NCBI GenBank assembly: GCA_963576565.1
Contig: OY755042.1
Coordinates: forward strand, 8,890,372 to 8,954,371
Length of the DNA: 64,000 nucleotides
Source: Aspidapion aeneum
Lineage: Eukaryota; Arthropoda; Insecta; Coleoptera; Brentidae
Direction of reading: 5' to 3'
Below, in pieces: positions 35,621 to 48,116 of this stretch; the first letter of the stretch is position 1; every line of letters starts with the position of its first letter. Both the position numbers and the translations under genes were made by a program. The notes beneath the pieces are model-generated. The model searched no databases. It was not told the origin of the DNA and saw only the letters and a list, made by a program, of their open reading frames with translations.

Positions 35621-35800
35621 AAGTTTTTAATAAGGCATATTTTACTACATTAAAACTTAAATTATATCCAAATGCTTTAAAAAAGGACTGAAATCATAAC
35701 AAAAACATTTCATCTATAATACAAATTTCAAAATGAAAGGTTCAACTAGTTTGGAAATGTTTTTTTAAATTTGGCTATTATGGTTGCAAATGACTCTTAC

Positions 35801-35937
35801 ACCCGGTTTCCACCTTGCGTGTCCACCCTGATTCAAAAAACGCATCAGGTGACACTACATTTAAAACCGGTGCAAATCCATGTCGCATCACGTGATGCGT
35901 TTGAATCAGGTTGGGCACGCATAGGTGGAAACTAGGC
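35801..35937. mobile_element. Hairpin-type MITE, ~45-bp TIRs
   Basis: Ends of the type GGTTTCCACCT...AGGTGGAAAC are followed inward by TGCGTG and CCTGATTCAAA, giving about 45 bp of inverted pairing around a short loop. The target duplication is unclear. Confidence 0.65.
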
Positions 35938-36216
35938 TTTAGGCACAGTGCTAAATTAAACATTGTATAAAGAAGTTAGGCTGTAATAGCAAAGTCTGAA
36001 AAAACATTTCCTCCTAGTTAGAACATTTCAATTTGAAATTTGTATAAGAGAACTTGGCTTTACTTTTATCTCAATTCTTTTTACGGAATACCATTTTCGC
36101 GTACTTGGCCTTTTTTTATATGAAATGTTTTTGATATGATTAAGCTATTTAGAGCAATATTAAATTATTTTAAAATCAAAACTGCTCGGCTGTTCCAACG
36201 AAAAATATAGTAATTG

Positions 36217-36458
36217 CAGCGGCGTAGCGTGCCTGAAGGCGCGGGGGGGGGGCGACAGCTCAAAAGGGCGCCCTCAAAAATCTTGCGACCAAAAAAAAAC
36301 AAAAAAGGTCATCATGTCTTTTGTTTCCTTTGTCGCCCTCTCAATTTGCCGTTGCCGGCCAGACTACTTAATAAAGCTTGGGGCACCCATGGGGCGCCTG
36401 TACCCTCGGGGCGGGGGGGGGGCGACAAACCCCCCGCCCCCCCCACGCTACGTCACTG
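36217..36458. mobile_element. hAT-type MITE with 8-bp target duplication
   Basis: It starts CAGCGGCGTAGCGTG and ends CACGCTACGTCACTG. AGTAATTG is duplicated at 36209-36216 and 36459-36466. The interior is GC-rich with long G and C runs. No transposase is present. An open frame across it is an artefact. Confidence 0.9.
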
Positions 36459-36483
36459 AGTAATTGACATCAGGAAAATAATG

Positions 36484-36637
36484 CTATAAACTTTTATTGT
36501 CGATTTACAAATGTAAAATTTTTATCGAGGCATAGTACACCCACCAAATATCTATGCCATTCTTGTTTGAAACTTACTTGGTCTACGCCTTGATAAAAGT
36601 TTTGCATTATGTAAATCGACAATAAAAGTTTATATTA
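36484..36637. repeat. Hairpin with ~45-bp arms
   Basis: ATAAACTTTTATTGTCGATT (36485-36504) is repeated inverted near 36613-36632. Weaker pairing continues inward. This may be a small MITE beside the hAT element. Confidence 0.75.
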
Positions 36638-36699
36638 TAATCTTTTTCCAATGGTTTACGCAGAAATGAATCCTGGGTGGCCTTGAGTGCAAATTGATA

Positions 36700-36945
36700 C
36701 GCAGATATGGATTCTGGGGGAGGCTTAAGGGCAGATCGATACATTTTAATCTTGATCGCCGGGGAAAAATCATGTTTTAGAGGGGCACCTTCAGCACTGG
36801 GGGGGGTCAAGCCCCTTCTGGGGAGGCTTGAGGGCAGATCGATACATTTTAATCTTGATCTCTGGGGAAAAATCATGTTTTAGGGTGTCCTTTAGCACTG
36901 GGGGGGAGTCAAGCCCCTACTTCCCCCCTACGTATGCCACTGCTT
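36700..36945. repeat. ~100-bp direct repeat, GC-rich, next to a hAT-like end
   Basis: Two units share GGGCAGATCGATACATTTTA and GGGGAAAAATCATGTTTTAG. The block ends with CCCCCTACGTATGCCACTG, which resembles a hAT terminus. The opposite end is not clear. Confidence 0.6.
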
Positions 36946-38279
36946 TTCCTTTTATCAATGACTGTGTGTTTCCTTGGGACAGCCGCGCTTATACCTTTAA
37001 ATAGAGGAGCTCGTAACATATTCTACATTCCAGAAGTGTTACAAATCTAAGGAAATCAGTATCGTTACACTTCTCAGAAACAAAAACTTACCAATGTTAA
37101 CAAAATAAAAAACAACAAACAAAATAACAAATAAAGTTTTGGTGGCTAATCGGCTAAAAAGAAGTTTTTGTTTCTCTCATATCTTTCCATGAGCAGCTCG
37201 AAAGCTTAACCTCACGGGGGTCCAAGATCTAATGGATACCTAATAAGTGTTGACAGTTAACTATTTCGTCCTTATGGGCCCCTTAGAACACTGCTTGATC
37301 AATGTGACACCCTTCCGAAATTAATCAGCCCGTTTTGTCTGTAAGATACGAGAGAAACTAGAACAAGAGCAGGTGAGTATATACTGCTTTATATATCAAT
37401 CGATAAAAGGATCCATTGCAAAAAAAAAAATTAATATTTATGGTCTGAGAAAAACATGAGGTTTGATATTTGTAAATTTTTTTTACATATTTACTGTTCG
37501 ACTTTCTGGAGTTCCAGATTTGACTAGGACTTATACGTCTAATCAACTGGACACCAAAAAATAAATTGAAATTTGAACCACACAAGATCTTGCAGGTAGC
37601 CTTAATATACCTAATTATCATTTAATTCAAGCCGTATCTAGTTTTTATAGCGCGTTTACCAACATAGAAAAAAAATTACTAATGCATACTCGTAAAAAAT
37701 TAATGCAATTTTCCTTAATAAAACAGTTTTTGGTAAATCGCCCTGTACGATTTTCGTTTACAAAAGAATAAATTATCGCAAACTCAATCATAATAAATCT
37801 TAGTTGGAACACTTTTTAAAAAATTCAGTAGTTGATGAACTGTAGCCAATGTGGAAACAGAATTAGCAACTAAATTCTATGGAGTTTGTACATCCAAAGC
37901 GAATATTAAATTATTTTGGCATTCAGAGAATGCTATTAACTCGGCGACATAGAGGGCAACTAACGAATATTCTATTAGTATATTGTTTTTTTTGTGCTTA
38001 TGCTTTCGTGTGCAGTCACAAAAAAGATTATTTTGTTCTTAATCCCTTTAATACGATCGTAGTTCTTTTGAATGTTATTTTTAAGCATACCGTGCTAAAA
38101 ATTATTAACAGGCAAATGTAGGTACCGTAATGTAAAATTTAAAAATATTTATTAAATTAAAAAAATAAACAGTATTAAAGGAAAGAAGATGTATCTCTTT
38201 GCAATAAGGCTAGTCCTTTTGTTTAATCACCCCGTAATTCTGGTAAGAAAACGCACGTGTATTCTTAATTCAGTTTTAA
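36946..38279. other. Unassigned sequence
   Basis: Frames at 37358-37621 and 37879-38121 show no known motif. No repeat was recognised. Confidence 0.4.
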
Positions 38280-38392
38280 ACCATAGGTTCCTAAGGTAAC
38301 TGATAATGGACGCTGCAAAACTAATTATCAGTTACCTTAAGGTTAACATAATCGGTCACCACCCTTTATAATAAGGGTGATGGATCGGTGTT
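38280..38392. repeat. Two adjacent hairpins
   Basis: TAAGGTAACTGATAAT pairs with its complement near 38327-38343. Directly beside it, CCACCCTT-TATAAT-AAGGGTGATGG forms a second imperfect hairpin extending to about 38392. Confidence 0.65.
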
Positions 38393-39679
38393 TAAACTGT
38401 CAATTGTTTTGAAATTTCTGACTTTGAAACATTATCGCTTATTTTATATTTAAATTCTGATTTTGATTTGGAATAGTTTTTTGAGAAAAGTTTCTGTCCC
38501 AAAATGATTTTATGTAGTGAAAAATTTATGAACAATTGGGGTGCCCTGCCGCCAAAATTTCTACATTGGAAGATTTTCAGTGCGACTGACCATAGAACTA
38601 CAAACCATGAACAAATGATAAATTAGTGATTATTTAATGTTTTCAAAAATGTATACAATGTATTTTGAGTTGGATTTGAGCTAAGCTTTGCAATTTGTTT
38701 TGGTAAAAATTATTATTTAAAAATAGGATTAGGCCCTGTTGATATTATATTTTTGTTAATTGAAGTTTTTAAATTACCTAAGCAAAATGACTTAATAAAA
38801 GTTAAATTAATATTATTTGTAGTTTCCACAAATGAACTTTAGCTCGACTCATATTAATGTAGTACATACTCATTTCTTTGCTACAATAAGTATATAAGCA
38901 TTAATATTTTTTGAAATTAAAACAGTATTATATTATATTTTTTAATAAAAAAGTTGTTCATATGAAAATCTCACATTTTTTTATGGTGGACACATAGATC
39001 TTTTAAAAAATATAAAGAATTTCAACAAAAACAGTATTGAGACAGACTCTTTGTGAGTGAATTAAAAAATATATTTTAGACACAATATTTAAACTAGAAA
39101 GTTTAAAATGTTGCAGTAGAACTGCTCATAGGATTAAGTTCAAATCAGAAGATGAAAATTATTATACTAAGCTTTATTTGTATGGTTTTGTGAACTTATT
39201 TTCTTAAAATATAATAAAACCAATCGAAAAACCAAAAATCTAAAATCTAACTAAAAAACTAACTACGCAAAAATAATTTATTCTCATCAGTTATGACGAG
39301 AGGAACGACACCAATTTAGCTCATTTTCTCAGTCTTCTTGTTTTATAAATCTTTTTTAACAGTAGTTTTACAAACTTTTGACATTAGTTTTTTAAATGCG
39401 TTATTTTGAAGGGCATCAAAGAGTCTTCATACTTTTTGTCATTACTGTGTTTCTTGAAATTCTGCTCTATAGTTATCACGGATGGGACTGAAGATCGAAA
39501 AAAGCGTGGAATTTTCGAATGAACAGTTTATCTTGTCGCCAATTTTCTTGACTATTTTTCTGAGAATATCTGAATACTTCTAAATATCTATTTACTTTAC
39601 AAAATATTTTGACTACTTGACAAAAAAATTTTGTTTTGAAAGTTTACTTTTATGTTCAATCAAGGCCAACACAAAAATA
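38393..39679. other. Unassigned AT-rich sequence
   Basis: No gene or repeat was recognised. Confidence 0.4.
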
Positions 39680-40262
39680 GAGGCCACGACCCTGAAAAAA
39701 TCAGCTGTTCTCCCGGGGCTGAATTTTACATTGGGTCTTATGGGAGGTCAGAGGTTTTTTTATGATATTTTCAAAATGGCACTACAGATTTCCGCAAAAT
39801 TTCAGTGAAATATTCTCAGACACCATCCCGATATTCCACCAAAGGTTCGTAAGGAAGCAACATGATTAAAAGGTTAAAATCTTCAAGATTTAGCATTCCT
39901 TATTTTGAATTCAAATTACCCGCCATGTACCACATGCCAACTGTTATATTTGACATGTATTTGAATTTGTCATATGTGATTGTCACATTCGCTTCTGCTT
40001 TAAACTTAATTTTTGTGGGAGCTAATGAAGCGGCTATGAAAAATTAGGGCTTACTATACATTTAAATAAAATTGTTCTGCCAGAATAAAGTAAAAACAAT
40101 CTCAAAAACGGCTTTATTTAAAATAAAATCAAATATCCATGAACCGTCATTCCAACTTCAATATTTGAAAGACAATCAGCTGTGTCGTAACGTGACCATC
40201 AAAAAAAAATCAGCCCCGGATGTGACGTCAACAAAGTGGAGGATCGTGGCCCGTCCATTTTG
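39680..40262. mobile_element. Possible TIR element (GGCCACGA...CCGGGGCTGA ends)
   Basis: GGCCACGACCCT and CCCGGGGCTGAATTTT near 39683-39728 have inverted counterparts near 40200-40247. The pairing is interrupted and no target duplication was identified. Confidence 0.4.
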
Positions 40263-40855
40263 ATAGCCCTGGTTCAATTTAAGCTTTGATAGACAGCCAG
40301 GCTTGCAACTGCCAACTGCAATCTGGGGCCAACAATAATTTTCGAAGCTATTTTCTGTCTTCTTTATAGCAGAAAAATAAAAAAGGATAGCAAAGGGACT
40401 TGGGGTATTGCAAGGACTATATCTACGCCTGCGGCATCGTAACCAGGTCTCTACCCCGCCACATACAGGCGGATTTCACGAAAAAGCTGGTCAAAACCTA
40501 AGATCCATTTACAGTCCCCTAAAATTGCATATAGTAATAAAAAAATATATGATTTATTGTTTAAAAAAGATAAAGAAGAAAAATTCTTTCAGGACCCCGC
40601 ACAAAAAAGTAAAATTTGGAACTTTACTATTTAACTAAAATGATTCCTAAAAAATAGTTGAAACCAGAATTTTGGCTTTCTAAACTTTTACAAGATATTG
40701 AAATATTTAATTTTAATAATTGCAGAGCTCCATGAAAAATGTTTTAACCAACATGTAGTATGTAAAATTCGCAATTGCATAAAACAATGTGATATTTTTG
40801 CAAAAAAAAGTTAATTGAACTTTTTCTGTTTTTTCCGATTTTTGTTATCAATATA
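40263..40855. other. Unassigned AT-rich sequence
   Basis: A 76-codon plus-strand frame (40408-40638) has no recognised homology. Confidence 0.4.
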
Positions 40856-40859
40856 TGGT

Positions 40860-41500
40860 ATGGTATATGATCTAGCAAGAAAAATACTCTGCTAATATAT
40901 GGGCCCCTAAGCTCACATTTGGTCCTATAGTTATAGTGTACGTGTGAGCTAATATAACTAAAAAATTAAATATATTTTATTCAACTACAGACTCAATTAC
41001 CTGTCGTTTGGTACCACACAAGCCATTATTTGACGTAAACTCCAATTTCTGAAATCTACCCCCACACTTAAAAAAAAGCACTAAAATGTATTTTGTTTAA
41101 CTCCAGACTCAATTACCTTTTGTTTGATATGACACACGCCATATTTTCCCATAAAATCTAATTTTTCAAATCTACTCCCACCCTTTTTTTAAAAATAAAC
41201 TAAAATGTATTTTGTTTAACTCCAGAGTCAATTACCTTTCATTTGATATCACACACGCCATATTTTCACATATACTCTAATTTTTTTAATCTACCCCCAC
41301 CCTTTTATTTGGCTTGCGCCGACCAGATATACACACACCTAAATACACACAGACACACACACGGGCAGACGTCACGATAAAATTGCTAAGATACAATACA
41401 CCAGAATAACATATTTTCAGTGTTAACTCAATTTTTTTTGTTGTCGAAAATAATACCTTCTCCAGCCATTGCTGCGCGGGCTAGGAAGGTAAAAATGAAA
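40860..41500 (-). repeat. Palindrome + ~120-bp tandem module, inverted copy
   Basis: On the minus strand it contains a CTAGCCCGCG start, a TGTGTCTGTG run, CAAGCCAAATAAAAGGGTGG and three diverged ~120-bp units (AGATTTCAAAAATT, TATGGCGTGTGTGATATC, GGTAATTGAGT). It ends with the palindrome at 40909-40952 and GGGCCCATATATTAGCAGAG. Confidence 0.75.
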
Positions 41501-42204
41501 TCAGAATACATGTGATATAATAATTATACTTTTGGTTTACAAAAATTATTGTCATTAAAGCTAAGAAAACTAAACGTATTTCTCACTGGACAATTTTCTA
41601 TATACACAAAAAGAAATTTTAACTTTTTTACTCGATCCGCATAACTCCGCAGCTGAAACTGACTTTGTTACTTAGAAAACATATGCATGCACATAGGACC
41701 AAAAATGTCAATAAAGTTGGATGAAGTTGAAACATTTAGTCAAGTTCGATATCAGAAAATGAACATTAAAAAAGTTTTTTGTAACGGCTGCTTTAAACCG
41801 GTTTAAAATATTACCAATAAAATAAAAAACAATGGTAAATATGTACAATAAATAGCTACATACCTCCAGATTCAAAATCCATGTTCAAAAAAATTATTTT
41901 TGATATTAGGCGCAAGTTTTAAAAGGGATTTTTAACCATCAACTTTTGTAAAATTAAGTAACGCAAATAACATAAAAAAATAAATGGAAGTTTTATCTGT
42001 CATTACTATGGCAATTGTCTTTCAAATTAGGCGTGAAATGGTCACGGCCTAGTATGATCATCAGTGATTGCACTAATAGCAATTTTACAATGCAACAGTC
42101 AACAGGGCTTTTTAGTGTTTAGGGGTTATGGCCAGCTTTTTCTTAAAACCCGCCTGTGTGCGCCATACCGTAAGTATGGATGGGAGGTTATTGGGATAGT
42201 CAAA

Positions 42205-42685
42205 TTTTTACCTTCCTAGCCCGAATAATTTTTTTTTCAGATAACGGCAAAATTATGTTGCTTGGGTGTATTTGGACCTCTCTTAGCAATATCGTCGTGG
42301 CGTCTGTCCATGTGTGTGTTTGTATGTCTTTCCGTAACACGATAGTTTGTAAACCGCTGAGCCAATTTTCATGAAATTAACATGTAAATTAGCGTACGAT
42401 ACAGTAAAGAGCTAAGTAGATTTTGCTGAAAGTCTATTGTTGGTAATGACAGTTTTTTGACTGTTTGGAAATTAAAAATATGCTAACTTAACGGAACATC
42501 GCATCAATATGCAGTTTGGGGAATTTGTAGAACACGTTTTTCTTAATAATTTATGTTATAACTAAAAACTTCATAGGAGCTTCCGTTTCTAGGATATTTA
42601 CAAAAACTCTTTTTAAAGTTGATAAAGCGTGAAGCTCACTTGGAGTGTGCTAATGGGCAAGGAAGGTATCACATCCATCATGAAT
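42205..42685 (+). repeat. Module family copy, no tandem units
   Basis: It starts with TTACCTTCCTAGCCCG and continues CAATATCGTCGTGGCGTCTG, a short TG/TATG run and AAACCGCTGAGCCAATTTTC. It ends near GAAGGTATCACATCCATC. Its beginning is inverted relative to 41480-41500, so 41.34-42.31 kb forms a loose palindrome. Confidence 0.65.
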
Positions 42686-42695
42686 CCATGTATTT

Positions 42696-43216
42696 TAGCT
42701 CACACGTATACTATAAGTAGTGTGAGCTATGGTGATCATGTCAAAAATTAGAAAAAAAAGTTCCGATTTCAAAAAGTTATATATCTTTGCATTTTAAATG
42801 ATTTTGACACTTTTTTATCACGCCGTATGTCTGTCTCTATGTCTGTATGTCTGTTTGTATGTCATAATAGCTTCTAAACCGCTGAACCGATTTTAATAAA
42901 AATTTTAGTTAAAATAGTTTTTAACCCTGTAAAGAGCTGATTAGATTTTGGTCAAAATCTATTATAATAATATAATAATATTTATTTTCAGCATCTTTAA
43001 ATGTACAAAAATTACAAATGTAATATATTCCCCCTTAGAAGCTGTAAATAAATATTTCAGGCAATTTAAAGCTTTGAGAAGCTTGTTTGCCTATAAAACA
43101 ATATATTTACTTCTTTAAGTGATTAATGATAATGACAGTTTGTTAACAGTTTATATATTAAAAATGTGTGGACAGATTTTTCTTAATAATTTGCTAAAAA
43201 GGTATCAGATCCGTTA
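42696..43216 (+). repeat. Module family copy interrupted by foldback element
   Basis: It opens with the palindrome TAGCTCACAC...GTGTGAGCTA (42696-42729), then a TATGTCTG run and TAAACCGCTGAACCGATTTT. It ends at GGTATCAGATCCGTTA, where the foldback element is inserted. The copy resumes at 44838. Confidence 0.7.
43208..43216. repeat. 9-bp target duplication GATCCGTTA (left)
   Basis: The same nine bases are repeated at 44838-44846, directly outside both ends of the foldback element. Confidence 0.85.
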
Positions 43217-44837
43217 ATGAGTATGAAGTTAGCGAAGCACTCATCGCAGATCGAATCGCGACTGCGTGGATAATTTGCCGTTAATTAGTCGTGAATTAGT
43301 TGTGGAAAAATTAATTTTGTCGCTCTCCCTTTTTTGACCGTTTTTGAGGGTGCTTCGCTAACTTCATATAAAGTTAGCACCCTCGTAAAAATGGCTTTTA
43401 TCAAAATCGAATATAGTGGATAATTTGCCGCTAATTAGTCGTGAATTAGTTGTGGAAAAATTAATTTTCTCGCTCTTATTTTTGACCCTTTTTTTGAGTG
43501 CTTTGCTAACTTCATATGAAGTTAGCGAAGCACCCTCGTAAAAATGGCTTTTATCAAAATCGAATATGGTGGATAATTTGCCGCTAATTAGTCGTGAATT
43601 AGTGGTGGAAAAATTAATTTTGTCGCTTCTATTTTTGACCCTTTTTTGGGTGCTTCGCTAACTTCATATTTTTGCACCCATCGTAAATCGAACCGCGACT
43701 AGGTGGATAATTTGCCGTTAATTAGTCGTGAATTAGTTGTGGAAAAATTAATTTTGTCGCTCTTATTTTTGATCGTTTTTGAGGTTGCTTCGCTAACTTC
43801 ATATGAAGTTAGCGAAGCAACTTCGTAAAAATGACTTTAGACATGACGTATCGAAATCGAATATGGTGAATAATTTGCCGCTAATTAGTCGTTAATTAGC
43901 TGTGGAAAAATTAATTTTGTCGCGTTTAGTTTTGAGTGTTTTTTGGGCCTCTCTAACTTTATATGAATTAAGCGAAGCACTCAAAAAACGGTCAAAAATA
44001 AGAACGACAAAATTAATTTTTCCACAACTAATTCACGACTAATTAGCGGCAAATTATCCACCATATTCGATTTTGATAAAAGCTATTTTTACGAGGGTGC
44101 TTCGCTAACTTCATATGAAGTTAGCGAAGCACCCTCAAAAACGGTCAAAAATAAGGGCGACAAAATTAATTTTTCCACAACTAATTCACGACTAATTAAC
44201 GGCAAATTATCCACCTAGTAGCGATTCGATGCGATGGGTGCCAAAATATGAAGTTAGCGAAGCACCCAAAAAAAGGGTCAAAAATAAGAGCGACAAAATT
44301 AATTTTTCCACAACTATTTCACGACTAATTAGCGGCAAATTATCCACCATATTCGATTTTGATAAAAGCTATTTTTACAAGGGTGCTTCGCTAACTTCAT
44401 ATGAAGTTAGCGAAGCACCCTCAAAAACGGTCAAAAATAAGAGCGACAAATTTAATTTTTCCACAACTAATTTACGACTAATTAACGGCAAATTATCCAC
44501 CTAGTAGCGATTCGATTTGCGATGGGTGCCAAAATATGAAGTTAGCCAAGGACCCAAAAAAAGGGTAAAAAATAAGAGCGACAAAATTAATTTTTCCATA
44601 ACTAATTCACGACTAATTAGCGGCAAATTGTCCACCATATTCGATTTTGATAAAAGCTATTTTTACAAGGGTGCTTCGCTAACTTCATATGAAGTTAGCG
44701 AAGCACCCTCAAAAACGGTAAAAAATAAGAGCGACAAAATTAATTTTTCCACAACTAATTCACGACTAATTAACGGCAAATTATCCACCTAGTCACGATT
44801 CGATCTGCGATGGGTGCTTCGCTAACTTCATGCTCAT
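43217..44837. mobile_element. Foldback (FB-like) element built of tandem palindromic cassettes
   Basis: Termini ATGAGTATGAAGTTAGCG and its near-exact complement define a 1621-bp element. Eleven copies of a ~70-bp cassette (GTGGATAATTTGCCG to ATTTTTGACC) fill it. Five read forward (starts about 43266, 43416, 43569, 43703, 43866) and six read reverse (ends about 44061, 44214, 44347, 44500, 44635, 44788). Spacers carry the palindrome GGGTGCTTCGCTAACTTCAT plus its complement. It is perfect over 40 bp at 44095, 44381 and 44669, giving a ~287-bp higher-order period. The orientation switch is near 43960. A 9-bp target duplication and repetitive long TIRs are features of Drosophila FB elements in the MULE superfamily. 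There is no transposase. Confidence 0.85.
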
Positions 44838-44846
44838 GATCCGTTA

Positions 44847-46699
44847 TGGAACCATTTATTCTTAAAATAATATCCAACCACAGCGTCTAACGAACTGTAG
44901 TTTTCAAACTTGAGATTGAGAAATATACTTGTTTCAAGAATTTCTATGTACACTTGACATCATTTTGACACTTATTTAGCTGTCAACTGAAGGTTATTTT
45001 ATGACAGTTTGGTAATTTTGTTTTTATGGAATAATCGTATAGCAAAATTGAAAACAGATCCTTACTTAGTTTTTTTAATATTATATTAGATACTTTAGAG
45101 AAATTAGAATATTATTCTTTACTTTTGTTAGGAGCTCCTTCAATGGTTATAAAAAAACAATGACAATGTATGTCCCTATCACTCATCCCAAACAGATGCT
45201 ACATCGAAATTAAAACTCAAAGTTTGTTTTTATTTGATCTACATGGATTTCCAAAGTTTTAACAAATAAATATGTAATAATAACAGTAATTTTTAGTTTT
45301 TAATTTTTGCTCAATATTTTAAATATCCCTGTGGATATTTAAAATTTCTACATGGCATCTATTTGGGTACAGAATAGCGCTACATTCTTCCCATTTCATT
45401 AAAACTATATGTCATACCGTTTCCAAGATCCCCAAAAGACCACATATTGTTACTTTTACGCTTTTACTTGGGATATACATGCTATACTGGAGGAGACCAG
45501 TGGGGACTTTAACTGGAAGAAATTGGCTCGAGCCTTAGCAGTAGCTCAACCAAGAATTTGTCTTGGGGGGGGGGGCGGTAGTTTCAAGATCCGATGATGT
45601 GGCATTTGGTGCTATTTTTTGCTATTATTCATGAAATAAATGGCAAATATTTAAAACAAATTCTTAGGCATGGGGGGCCTGGCCCGAATCCCCATCTGGG
45701 TGCGCGCTTGGCTTCAGGACAAAATAAAATACGTGGACAAGACGCAATAACACGTCGATGGGGATTTTGTGCAGGCTTAAACAATTAATTGAGTTCTTTG
45801 TCTGGGACATTTTTAAGAATGGGTTTTGTATACAGTTGCGGACGTAAAAATCCCCCTGTTAACTTTTGAAGGGTATTAGATATCAACTTAAAACAAATTT
45901 TAAATAGTATCAACTTTACTACTTTCTGACGTAATGCTTTGAACCATCGTGTCGAGACCATAAGGTTACTAACAACTTTGAATTCATAAACGAGAAGTGG
46001 GCTCGTGTGATACATTGTTTAGATAGTATTTTGATTCTCTAATCAAAAAAATAAAAAGTTACAAAATCGATTCAATACTTATGGAGTTATGTGTGTTTAT
46101 GTTTATAGTGTTTGCAACTCCTCTTAGTCTTCAGCAGTTTCAGATATTGAATTGAAGTAAAACCTATAATTAATGGTAACATTGCAGTTACTTTTTAGTG
46201 TACCCCTCAATTTTAAACGAATATGGAGAAAATTTTAAATGGATTGTTAAACTTCTTTTATTTTAAATTTTCGTTAAGATTAATTAAGATTCAGAATATT
46301 TTTTCAATTTAGCGTGCCAACCTTTGAGTTATCTTTTTGCAATGACAAAAAAAATATGTTTATAAAAAATTTCCAAAAAAATCAATGCAGGTGATAAAAG
46401 AGTATTCGGCACATCAACTCAAATCCAGTAAACGCTGAAACTTTTTTATTATATTTGCATTCGTTTTCTACATATCCTGTATTCCATATATCCTCTGGGT
46501 GCAAATCTAGCAAATAAGTTTTGAAGGAATTTTACGAAGAGTGATTTTATAAGCAGTGTACCGATTTTCTTTCCAGCCCTTCTTTAGCAGTAAGAAAAGA
46601 AAATATATTCAATAACAAATTATACAATAAATTTATTTATATTTTTTATAATATTTATAATATCCAGTGTGTTTCATTTATTCTAAAATAGTTCCGTTT
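44847..46699. other. Unassigned; includes a G-rich patch at 45565-45760
   Basis: No gene is supported. The G-run and GGGCCTGGCCCGAATCCCC patch resembles the interior of the hAT-type MITEs at 36.2 and 56.6 kb, but no termini were found. Confidence 0.4.
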
Positions 46700-48116
46700 A
46701 CACAGGTTTTATGGAAAATTTTCGTCTTGGTGGAATTGGCTATAATTTTAATATGTTATAGTAGAATATGTGACTACCAAAAAGTTAAAGTAAAGTAAAA
46801 AAATTTTATGTTGGTTTTTGAGATATTATCTATCAAATTTCGTTAAATAGCCGTTCTTGTAAATGTTCTAATAATAAAAACTTTTACATCTTGACCGAGA
46901 AAAATTAAGTTACCATAAAAATAAATGAGTAGAGGCTTATAGACATAGTCGCTTATAATGTCATTCTTGTCAATTTATTGGATAATATACGGGGGGTAGT
47001 AAAAATATTCACTTTGTTATATCTGCATCACTAACGAATTTTAAAATTAGCTCATTGTATTTTGACCTGAATTGATTATTTTATATCATATTTGAAGAAA
47101 ACAATTATTTTTATTTTTTGATTGTCCCCATTTTTATAGATATTAATTTTTCAATTTCGGATTTTCTTACGACAAAAATGATTTTACTACATATTTGTAT
47201 TAAAACAAAGAAATGCTATAGCTTTTGGTAAAGTCAAAGGGTCTATCGAAAAAAAAAATCATTTTGTTTGCTCTTAACCTATTTTTAAGGTATTTTGGGA
47301 AAACGGTTCGCTCAATTTTGATTTAACTTTACCTGCTTATTTTCGTAGTTTAGTGTCAAACTAGGAAAAAAAATTTCTGTGTCTAGTTTTAATGATATTC
47401 ATTTTTATATTTCTAAATATTCCAGATTTACCAGAGGGCAAAATAAAAAAGGTATTTCACCTACAATTTTTGCTGCACGTACCGAAACTATACATTGATA
47501 TGGGATAAAATATTAGAAAAAAAATTGTATAGGGTGCCTCATGAAATAAGCCGCATAGCATCCTTGTTCACAAAAGCTCTAGTAAATCAACGCAGTCCAG
47601 AATACTGTTGTACCTACCTGTAAAAGGGAGTTTGCAAATTAGATTAATAAATAAAAGTTTAGTTAGATTAAGGTACGATTTAATAGTTTTAGGATGTATT
47701 AAAAGAAAAAGTTACGTTACATATACAAGCTTTTTTCTTGAAGCCCTTTATATAATGTTTTTCTACCGTTTGAGCTTATATTTGTGTAAAATTTTGGTAT
47801 CTGCAGGAAAAATTGAAGAAAAGCAGAAATACCTTTTTTATATTACCGTCCGGTAAATCTTAGAATAGCTAAAAATATAAAAATTAATATATTTAAAACA
47901 AGACATAGAAAAAAATATATTTTCTTTCCTAGTGTGACACTAAGTTATGAAAATAAGCAGGTAAAGTTAAGTCAAAATTTTAAATATTTGTTATGCTGTG
48001 TTTTAGTACAATATATTTGGTTTAGTAATAAATAATAACTGTAATTAAAAAATTAATATCTTTAAAAATCGGTGCAATCAATAGACATAAATATATTTTC
48101 TGCAAATATACAACTA

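Noticed and set aside
36214..36459. 81-residue Gly/Pro-rich coding region
   Set aside because: It coincides exactly with a hAT MITE and its G and C runs.
44229..44792. Two homologous 91-residue peptides as a gene pair
   Set aside because: They are translations of the tandem cassettes and have no independent support.
43217..44837. CRISPR-like array of repeats and spacers
   Set aside because: The repeats invert midway, the spacers are themselves repeated, the context is eukaryotic, and TIRs plus 9-bp duplications identify a transposon.
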